A DNA stretch of 64,000 nucleotides. It comes from Chthonomonadales bacterium. GTDB taxonomy: Bacteria; Armatimonadota; Chthonomonadetes; Chthonomonadales; CAJBBX01. The DNA lies in the NCBI GenBank assembly GCA_020849275.1, contig JADLGO010000014.1, positions 1 to 64,000 of the forward strand, in the 5' to 3' direction. A program made the position numbers and the translations under genes. The notes under the pieces are model-generated. The model had not been told where the DNA came from. It saw nothing but the letters and a program-made list of their open reading frames with translations, and did not search any database. This document shows, piece after piece, positions 58,354-64,000 of the stretch. How positions within the stretch are numbered: the stretch's first letter is position 1; every line of letters begins with the position of its first letter.

Positions 58354-59469
58354 CTACTCGAAGCGGATCACGGACCGAATGACGTTGCCGGTCTCCATCT
58401 CGTGGAAGGCGTCCTCCACATGGTCGAGGCCGATGTAGCGGGTGATCATGTCGTCGAGGTCGAGGCGGCCCTGCAGGTAGAGCTGTGCGAGGAGGGGGAA
58501 GTCGTGAGCCGGGAGCGTGTCACCGGCGTGGCTCACGCGCAGGGCCGCCTTGTTCCAGTAGAACCCGGTCGCCATGTCGCCGAGGTTCAGCGTCACGCTG
58601 TCGTCGGCGGCCGGCAGGCCGATGTTGGTGGCGGTGCCGGCGTAGGCCAGCATTCGCACGGCCTGCTCGATGCACGCGGGGATGCCGGTGGCCTCGAAGG
58701 CGAAGTCGACGCCGCCATCCCAACCATCGTCGGTGAGCTCCCGCACCCTTGTCACCGCGTCGGTCTCGCGGGCGTTGACCACGTCGGTAGCGCCGAACTT
58801 CGCCGCCCATTCGAGCTTTCGCGGGTTCACGTCCACGGCGATGATGCGGCTTGCGTGGCGTAGGCGCGCGCCCTGGATGACGCTGAGGCCGACCCCGCCG
58901 CAGCCGATGACGGCCACGCGGGCGCCGGCCCACACGGGCGAAGTGTTCATGGTGGCGCCCACGCCGGTGACGACGCCGCAGGCGATCAGGCACGCCCTAT
59001 CGAGCGGCATCGCCTCCGGCATCTTGATCGCCGCCTTCGCGTGCACGATGGTCCGCGTCGCGAACGTGCCGCACCGCAGCACCTGCGCGCAGAGGGCATC
59101 GTCGCTCTTGCGATGGAGCCGGGGCTTCGGCCGAAGGGCCATGTAGCAGCGACGCGGGTCGCCGCGGCGGCAGGCCGGGCACTGCTCGCACGGCGCGCGG
59201 TACGCGATCACGACGGGGTCGCCCGGCTTGAGGTGCGTGACGCCCTCACCGGCCTCCTCTACGTAGCCAGCGCCCTCGTGCCCCAGCACGATCGGGAAGG
59301 CCATCCCCATCCCATTGAGGCTCTTAACGCTCAGGTCGGTGTGGCAGACGCCGCTGGCCGCCAGCCGGACCTGAACCTCGCCGGGACCCGGGGGGTCCAA
59401 CCGGATGTCGATCACCTCCGCCGGCTCGCCGGGGGCGGAAAGAACGGCGGCGCGGCCCTCTCTCTCCAT
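58354..59469 (-). CDS. Zinc-dependent alcohol dehydrogenase (class III-like)
   Basis: This medium-chain dehydrogenase has 371 residues. Catalytic zinc ligands are visible in GVCHTDLS (Cys, about 39), LGHEGAGYVEEAG and IACGVVTGVGA. The structural zinc loop CEQCPACRRGDPRRC has all four Cys. The NAD-binding VIGCGGVGLSVIQGA lies near 195 and FEATG follows. It is closest to the class III/aryl-alcohol branch (formaldehyde or mycothiol/glutathione adducts), but the substrate is not settled. AGGAGAAG precedes the ATG at 59469. The M42 peptidase gene ends 55 bases upstream on the same strand. Confidence 0.9.
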   Translation of the reverse strand: MEREGRAAVLSAPGEPAEVIDIRLDPPGPGEVQVRLAASGVCHTDLSVKSLNGMGMAFPIVLGHEGAGYVEEAGEGVTHLKPGDPVVIAYRAPCEQCPACRRGDPRRCYMALRPKPRLHRKSDDALCAQVLRCGTFATRTIVHAKAAIKMPEAMPLDRACLIACGVVTGVGATMNTSPVWAGARVAVIGCGGVGLSVIQGARLRHASRIIAVDVNPRKLEWAAKFGATDVVNARETDAVTRVRELTDDGWDGGVDFAFEATGIPACIEQAVRMLAYAGTATNIGLPAADDSVTLNLGDMATGFYWNKAALRVSHAGDTLPAHDFPLLAQLYLQGRLDLDDMITRYIGLDHVEDAFHEMETGNVIRSVIRFE

Positions 59470-59524
59470 GCGCTTCTCCTGTGTGTAGGGTGTGACTGCG
59501 AGCACGCGCGGTGGAACCGGGCGA

Positions 59525-60577
59525 TCACCCGGCCATCCGGCGCAGGTAGGCGACGAGCAGATCGGCCAGGCGCGCGGGCGCGTCGCGGTGCATGATCTCG
59601 CAGCCATGCGAGTTCTCAACCGCCAGGCCGAAGGTGATGGGGCGCGCGGTGATCCCGGCGGCGGCGGCGCACGAGGCGTCCGATCCGCCGCGCGATAGGG
59701 CCTGCCAGCGCGGCTCGAAGCCGAGGTCGGCGGCAACGTTTGCGATGGCGTCCAGGTCGTCGGCGGACGTAGCGCTGAAGCTGTCGCGAACCCAGACGGT
59801 CGGGCGCTCGTCCGGCACGAAGCAGCACTCGGGCACCGACGGGCCGATCTCCAGCGCGACGGTGGTCTCCGGTCGCAGCGCGTGCAGCAGGTACCGGGCG
59901 CCCTCGCCCCCGACCTCCTCGGCCGCCGTGGCCGCGAAGACGACGCCTTCCGGTAGCGATCTGGAGCGTAGCTCCTGGAGCGCGAGCAGCCAGGCCGCCA
60001 GGTCGGCGCGGTCGTCAAGGAAGTAGGAGGCCAGGTAGGGACCGAACTCCGTGACCGTGCGCCGCTCCGGCGCGAGCACGACGCGGGTGCCTGGCCGCGC
60101 GCCGGCCCGCGCCAGCTCCGCGCGCGGGAGCCCGGTGAAGACGTATGCGTGGGCCCACGTGAGCGGCCCCGTCCGTGCCTGCTGCGCCGAGCTCTCCGGC
60201 GCCTCGGTGTGGACCGAGCCGAAGGAGACGATGCCCGTGATCGGCCCGGCGGAGGCCAGCACTCGCACGGGCTGCTCGCCCCACTTCCACGGGTAGAGGC
60301 CGCCGAGCGGCGCCACGCGCAGCGCTCCGTCCTCGGCGATCTCGACGACCATCAGCGCGATCTCGTCCAGGTGGGCGGTCACGACGATGCGGGCGCCGGC
60401 CGCCGCCGCGATGGGGTCCTGCGCGGCCCCCACGATCAGGTTCCCCTTGGCGTCGGCGGCGCAGGCGTAGCCGAGAGCGCGCGCGTGCGCGGCCACCGCC
60501 TCGCGGACAAGGGCCTCCTGGCCCGGCGGTCCCGGCAGGGCGACGAGCTCGCGAACCAGCGTCAGCGCATCGAGCAT
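59525..60577 (-). CDS. M42-family metallo-aminopeptidase
   Basis: This is a cytoplasmic dinuclear metal peptidase (350 residues) of the M42/tetrahedral aminopeptidase type. Metal ligands and catalytic residues are visible: TAHLDEIALMV (His, Asp), FLDDRADLAA (bridging Asp), AAEEVGGEGA (catalytic Glu pair), LEIGPS and ENSHGCE (last His). Position and spacing fit the family. LEIG has Glu where Asp is common. It removes N-terminal residues from peptides, often as a large self-compartmentalising complex. The start at 60577 is one of two possible ATGs; it has GGGAGACC before it. Confidence 0.85.
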   Translation of the reverse strand: MLDALTLVRELVALPGPPGQEALVREAVAAHARALGYACAADAKGNLIVGAAQDPIAAAAGARIVVTAHLDEIALMVVEIAEDGALRVAPLGGLYPWKWGEQPVRVLASAGPITGIVSFGSVHTEAPESSAQQARTGPLTWAHAYVFTGLPRAELARAGARPGTRVVLAPERRTVTEFGPYLASYFLDDRADLAAWLLALQELRSRSLPEGVVFAATAAEEVGGEGARYLLHALRPETTVALEIGPSVPECCFVPDERPTVWVRDSFSATSADDLDAIANVAADLGFEPRWQALSRGGSDASCAAAAGITARPITFGLAVENSHGCEIMHRDAPARLADLLVAYLRRMAG

Positions 60578-60598
60578 CGAGGTCTCCCGAACATGGAG

Positions 60599-60629
60599 CG
60601 GGGGCAAAGGCCCTCGGCCCCTGCCCCCG
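60599..60629 (-). terminator. Terminator of the RRM gene
   Basis: An 8-bp stem (60599-60606 with 60622-60629), extended inward by an imperfect GGCC/GGCC pairing, lies 30 bases after the stop at 60659. Confidence 0.55.
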
Positions 60630-60658
60630 ATCGTGCTGTCCTCAGCCGCGCGTGGACC

Positions 60659-60964
60659 TCACCAGCGCGCCTGATCCGATCGCCCGCCCGAGCGCGCCGC
60701 TCCGCGAGGCGCCGAATCGCGCTGGCGGGCCTCGCTCACGACGAGCGTGCGCCCGCTCATGCTCGTTCCGTTCAGCGCGCGGATGGCCTCATCGGCCTGC
60801 GCATCGTCGGCCAGTTCAACGAACGCGAAGCCCTTGGCCTGGCCGCTGAACCGATCCGTGACGACGTACACCTCGTTGATGGCCCCATACGGGGTGAACA
60901 TGTCCGAGAGTTGCTCGTCGGTGACGCTGTAGGGAATGTTGCCGACGTAGAGACGCTTCGCCAC
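60659..60964 (-). CDS. RRM RNA-binding protein
   Basis: This 101-residue protein is one RRM: RNP2 is LYVGNI (about 4-9) and RNP1 is KGFAFVEL (about 44-51). The tail is Gly/Arg/Ser-rich. Such single-RRM proteins are common in cyanobacteria and some other phyla, where many are cold-induced and act as RNA chaperones. The start is GTG at 60964 with GGAGAGGGG eight bases upstream. An unusually long untranslated stretch precedes it. Confidence 0.9.
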   Translation of the reverse strand: MAKRLYVGNIPYSVTDEQLSDMFTPYGAINEVYVVTDRFSGQAKGFAFVELADDAQADEAIRALNGTSMSGRTLVVSEARQRDSAPRGAARSGGRSDQARW

Positions 60965-61347
60965 AGGGGTACCCCTCTCCTTCGGCCGGCCGCCCGTTTC
61001 GGCACGGCACGAACGCGCCCACGGCCGGCGGACCCGCCGCAGGCAAGCCTGCACAGTCTCGGATCGCGTCGGCCGTCGAGCGTCGCCAACATCCCGGCAC
61101 CCCGGACACGCGGGACAGCGCACGCAACCATCGCGATCGCGTGCTGCCCCCTTTACGGCGACAGCACGTTGGCCGTCGCACCACGCGTTCACAAGCCGGA
61201 CGAAAGAGCGCCTGCATCGGGCGTACGCGGCATCGTGACCGGATACGTGCAACCCGATGGTAGTTTATCATGCTAAGCAGCGTTGGTCAAGGGCCAGATT
61301 CGCGCGGCAACCGCTCCGCACGCCCTGGCGCTGAAGCTTCGCGCGCC
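60965..61347. other. Long non-coding stretch upstream of the RRM gene
   Basis: No gene fits here. It probably holds the RRM promoter and a leader; an AT-rich patch around 61260-61272 is the best promoter area, which would give a leader of about 290 bases. No riboswitch or tRNA was recognised. Confidence 0.35.
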
Positions 61348-61686
61348 CTATGCGAAGAGCCAGCGCCAGAGCGTGCGGAGCGCCTGGCCCAGACGTCCGC
61401 CCAGGGCGAGGACTCCGACGCCCCCGAGACGGCTCACGTCCGTCAGATCCTCGAGCGCCAGCTTGCCGTACGCGCGCTCGACGTCGTCCATCGCGACGCG
61501 AACGACGTGGCGGCGCCTCTCGAACCGCCCACGCCAGCCGCATACAAAGCACTCGCGGTTTGCGGCGAGGTTGAGCGCGCCGCACAGGTCGCAGATCTTC
61601 AGGTCGTTTTCGCGAAAGGGCCCGGCCTCGGGCGAGCCCGCTGTTTGCCATGACATGCCCACAACCCCGTCCATGCCTGGCGCCAC
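61348..61686 (-). CDS. Small RanBP2-type zinc-finger protein
   Basis: This is a 112-residue protein with one zinc finger near residue 32: C-x2-C-x3-N-x6-C-x2-C (CDLCGALNLAANRECFVC), exactly the zf-RanBP spacing. The second half is Leu/Arg-rich helical and may be membrane-associated at the end (LRTLWRWLFA). Start uncertain: GTG 61686, ATG 61674 or ATG 61656. It lies 12 bases after the M28 gene, likely in the same transcript. Confidence 0.65.
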   Translation of the reverse strand: MAPGMDGVVGMSWQTAGSPEAGPFRENDLKICDLCGALNLAANRECFVCGWRGRFERRRHVVRVAMDDVERAYGKLALEDLTDVSRLGGVGVLALGGRLGQALRTLWRWLFA

Positions 61687-61698
61687 GCCGCCGCGCGT

Positions 61699-62676
61699 CT
61701 AGGGTACCGGCTTCTCGCGGTACACGAGCGCCGCGAGCGTCTCTCCCACCGCCGCCAGCGACTCCGGACTGCAGCGGTCCGGCGTGTCATCCAGCGTGTG
61801 CCAGTAAGCGTAATCGAAGTCTATTAGATCGACGCTCGGAATCCCCGCGCGGTTCAGCGGAATGTGGTCGTCCGTGATGGCGTACCGGGGCTCGTCAACG
61901 AACTTCGCCCCGTGGCGGAGCTCCCTGGCGATCGCGAAGATCCGGTCGTTGAGGTCGCGCGCATAGCGGTCGCTGTTCCTCTCACGGTAGATCGTCAGGT
62001 CCTTGTCGCCCACCATGTCCAGAAGGACCCCGTAGGCGGGGCGGCACAGCGCCCGGTAGGTACGCGCGAAGTGCCGTGAGCCCAGGAACACGCCCGTGTC
62101 CCGCTCGAAGTCGCCGTAGTCCTCGCCGTCGAACAGGGCGATCACGACGCCGACGTCGGGCTTGCGCGCGTGGAACACCCGGGCGAGCTCCAGCAGCACG
62201 GCGACCCCGGACGCCCCATCGTTCGCTCCCGGTATGGGCCGGCGCTTCCTCGCTTCGTCGATCTCCATGTCGGCGCGTGGGCGCGTGTCCCAGTGGGCGC
62301 ACAGAAGGACCTGCTTGCGAGCCTCCGGACGGATGAGCCCGATCACGTTGCTGAATCGGACGCCGTCGTACCGGAAGTCCTGCGTCACCACGCGGTCAGT
62401 ACTCCCCTTCAGCTCGTCGATGAAGTACTGGCGCGCCCGCGCATGGGCCTCCGTGCCCGGGACGCGCGGCCCGAACTCGCACTGCCCGACAAGGTGCTTC
62501 CAAGCGGCCTCCCGGTCGAAGGCCAGCCGCTCCGGCGCCGCCTTCGCGGCGGCGGGCATGTCGTCCCCCGTCGCCGAGACGGCACGCGCCCGGCATCCGC
62601 TCGTCAGCAGCCCGCAGGCGGCCGCGAGCCCCAGTCCGAGCGCCCGGGCACGTCCCGCCCTACTTGCGGAAGACAA
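61699..62676 (-). CDS. M28-family peptidase / glutaminyl cyclase-like lipoprotein
   Basis: This exported lipoprotein has 325 residues with lipobox LTSGC (Cys about 28). The M28 fold has the zinc ligands in AHWDTRP (His, Asp), GANDGASG, FDGEDYG (Glu) and DDHIPL (His). YAYWHTLDDTPDRC is the last ligand region and resembles glutaminyl-peptide cyclotransferases. It is either an aminopeptidase or a cyclase acting outside the inner membrane. The start is TTG at 62676, overlapping the previous gene by 17 bases; GGAGGAG lies directly before it, which supports this codon. Confidence 0.85.
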   Translation of the reverse strand: MSSASRAGRARALGLGLAAACGLLTSGCRARAVSATGDDMPAAAKAAPERLAFDREAAWKHLVGQCEFGPRVPGTEAHARARQYFIDELKGSTDRVVTQDFRYDGVRFSNVIGLIRPEARKQVLLCAHWDTRPRADMEIDEARKRRPIPGANDGASGVAVLLELARVFHARKPDVGVVIALFDGEDYGDFERDTGVFLGSRHFARTYRALCRPAYGVLLDMVGDKDLTIYRERNSDRYARDLNDRIFAIARELRHGAKFVDEPRYAITDDHIPLNRAGIPSVDLIDFDYAYWHTLDDTPDRCSPESLAAVGETLAALVYREKPVP

Positions 62677-63319
62677 GCCGCTCCTCCGCCTTGCCCAGCG
62701 AGGGCCGCGCTTCCACGTAGGCGATCACGGCCTGCTCCAGGGTCTTGCCGGTGTCGTGCTCAACATCGGACCGGCTCCAGACGCGGTCGTATACGAGCGC
62801 GCCCCGGGCGAGCGGCGCGGGCATCGCGACCGTGTAGGTCTTCGTGTCGGAGATCGGGTCCTTACCGACGCGCACGCTCACGACGCGGCTCCCCTTCGGA
62901 GCGTCCGGGTTAATCGTCGCGGTGATGCCCGAGACCTGCAAGAGCGCGCTGCTCTTCTGGGGATAGAGCGACAGCCCGTGCTCCAGGGCCTTGCGGACCT
63001 GAGCGCCCGTCAGGCGCACCACTACGACCGTGTCGCCGCGGAACACGAGTGCGCCAACCACGTCGGCCGGAGTCACGTTGCCCTTCGGCAACGTCACCTC
63101 GGCGAAAGCCGTCGCCGGCATGAAGGCGATGTCGGACTTGTCGACGGCGCGCACGGCGTCGGCGATCACGCCCGCCAGGTTGCTCTCCGCGGTGCGCGCG
63201 TCGCGTGTCGTGAGCTCCACGGAAGATGGCGCGGCCGCGGCGTAGCTCGCGGAGTGCCCGATCGAGAGGCACAGCGCGATCGCCGCCATCAGCAGACGGC
63301 CTGCGTGTCTGCGCTGCAT
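62660..63319 (-). CDS. Secreted 5'-nucleotidase C-terminal domain protein
   Basis: This 219-residue protein has a signal peptide (about 1-29). The rest is the 5_nucleotid_C domain (about 40-205), with VVVVRLTGAQVRKALEHGLS and YTVAMPAPLARGALVYD. The metallophosphatase domain that normally precedes it is missing, so it is unlikely to hydrolyse nucleotides alone. Such stand-alone C-terminal domains exist; binding of nucleotides is possible. It lies 8 bases after prfB. Confidence 0.8.
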   Translation of the reverse strand: MQRRHAGRLLMAAIALCLSIGHSASYAAAAPSSVELTTRDARTAESNLAGVIADAVRAVDKSDIAFMPATAFAEVTLPKGNVTPADVVGALVFRGDTVVVVRLTGAQVRKALEHGLSLYPQKSSALLQVSGITATINPDAPKGSRVVSVRVGKDPISDTKTYTVAMPAPLARGALVYDRVWSRSDVEHDTGKTLEQAVIAYVEARPSLGKAEERLVFRK

Positions 63320-63327
63320 CGTGGTGC

Positions 63328-64000
63328 CTAACCCCTTCTGCCCGGCCACTGCAGGTAGGCCTGCAGGAACGGGTCGATGGCGCCGTCCATCGTACGGATG
63401 ACGTCGCCGGTCTCATGCCCCGTGCGGTGGTCCTTGATCATCGTATATGGTTGGAACACGTAGGAGCGGATCTGGTTGCCCCATTCGATGGCGTGCTGCT
63501 CGCCGCGAAGCTGGGCCATCCGGGCCTCCTCCTCGCGCCGCTCTCGCTCCAGCAGGCGTGCCTGCAGCACCTTCAGCGCCGTTGCGCGGTTCTTGTGCTG
63601 CGAACGCTCGTTCTGGCACGAGACGACAATACCGCTCGGAATGTGCGTGATGCGCACCGCCGAGTCGGTCTTGTTGACATGCTGGCCGCCGGCGCCGCTC
63701 GAACGATAGGTGTCCACCCGCAGGTCGTCCGGGTTGATCGTCACCTCGTCGGTCTCCTCCACGTCCGGGACCACATCGACCGACGCAAAGGAGGTATGCC
63801 GGCGCTTGTTGGAGTCGAACGGCGAGATGCGCACGAGCCGGTGCACCCCGCTCTCCCCCTTCAGGTACCCATACGCGTTGCGGCCGACGACCTCGAACGT
63901 GACGCTCTTGACGCCCGCAACGTCACCGGGCACCTCGTCGGCGACCTCCACCTGGAAGTTGTGTTCCTGCGCCCATCGCATGTACATACGCAGGAGCAGT
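63328..64000 (-). CDS. prfB: Peptide chain release factor 2 (5' end outside window)
   Basis: Translation termination factor reading UAA and UGA. The part present covers about the last 224 residues. [15 protein letters not shown] carries the SPF codon-reading tripeptide of RF2 and [17 protein letters not shown] the GGQ that triggers peptide release. The N-terminal domain, and any programmed frameshift site, lies beyond the right edge; the frame is open to base 64000. The following genes form an operon-like minus-strand series with it. Confidence 0.95.
   Translation of the reverse strand, partial: LLLRMYMRWAQEHNFQVEVADEVPGDVAGVKSVTFEVVGRNAYGYLKGESGVHRLVRISPFDSNKRRHTSFASVDVVPDVEETDEVTINPDDLRVDTYRSSGAGGQHVNKTDSAVRITHIPSGIVVSCQNERSQHKNRATALKVLQARLLERERREEEARMAQLRGEQHAIEWGNQIRSYVFQPYTMIKDHRTGHETGDVIRTMDGAIDPFLQAYLQWPGRRG

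Overview
The window is a GC-rich bacterial chromosome segment of about 64 kb, densely coding, with roughly 54 protein genes, one tRNA and three gene remnants. No rRNA, CRISPR array, phage or complete mobile element was seen. The most likely source is a member of the Armatimonadota or a close relative. This rests on an inference from gene content: an H-x9-DG (DUF1559) prepilin with the [12 protein letters not shown] region, a DUF6785-type membrane protein, a GH172 (DUF2961) enzyme, general-stress-protein-17M/glycine-zipper proteins and GC-rich codon use. No marker gene here proves it.

Layout. 1-130: AT-richer tract with a 26-bp-period repeat, perhaps an insertion-sequence end. 233-3321: cell-wall operon (amidase, GerMN lipoprotein, MurI). 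3543-5474: ABC-F ATPase, followed by a histidine-kinase remnant. 5909-12507 (minus): heavy-metal efflux operon czcCBA headed by a small Cys-rich secreted protein. 12735: tRNA-Asn. 13000-15382 (minus): DUF6785 membrane protein and cupin. 15542-18996: ABC importer of the BMP/nucleoside type without its binding protein. 19007-22610: nitrilase, NIL protein, TlyA and a ferritin-like protein. 22860-27608: three carbohydrate-active genes ending in GH172. 27666-31811: prepilin, lipoprotein, LarA-like protein, decayed adaptor and stress protein.

32043-52588 (minus) is the centrepiece: fifteen consecutive, mostly overlapping genes for a surface glycan. At the promoter end are a MerR regulator, an SpsF-like cytidylyltransferase, a Gfo/Idh oxidoreductase, a DegT aminotransferase, an SDR epimerase, a formyltransferase, a NeuB-type synthase, an asparagine-synthase-like amidotransferase and a PseA/WbpG-like sugar amidotransferase. 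These would make and activate an amino sugar, probably nonulosonic-acid-like. Downstream are three methyltransferase genes, a polysaccharide-biosynthesis-like protein and two very large glycosyltransferase/TPR proteins that would assemble and decorate the chain.

52963-64000: outer-membrane-like protein, Ntn asparaginase, MFS transporter, a divergent pair (small Cys protein and a cyclic-nucleotide-binding protein without HTH), a second GSP17M protein, a response-regulator remnant, alcohol dehydrogenase, M42 peptidase, RRM protein and a minus-strand cluster running from prfB (cut by the window edge) through a 5'-nucleotidase C-terminal protein and an M28 peptidase lipoprotein to a zinc-finger protein.

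Expression signals. Genes inside operons are usually coupled by ATGA, GTGA or TGATG overlaps. Four transcription-unit heads (3543, 12507, 15542, 55918) have a -10 hexamer ending only 8-9 bases before the ATG. This implies leaderless mRNAs, while other genes have ordinary Shine-Dalgarno sites.
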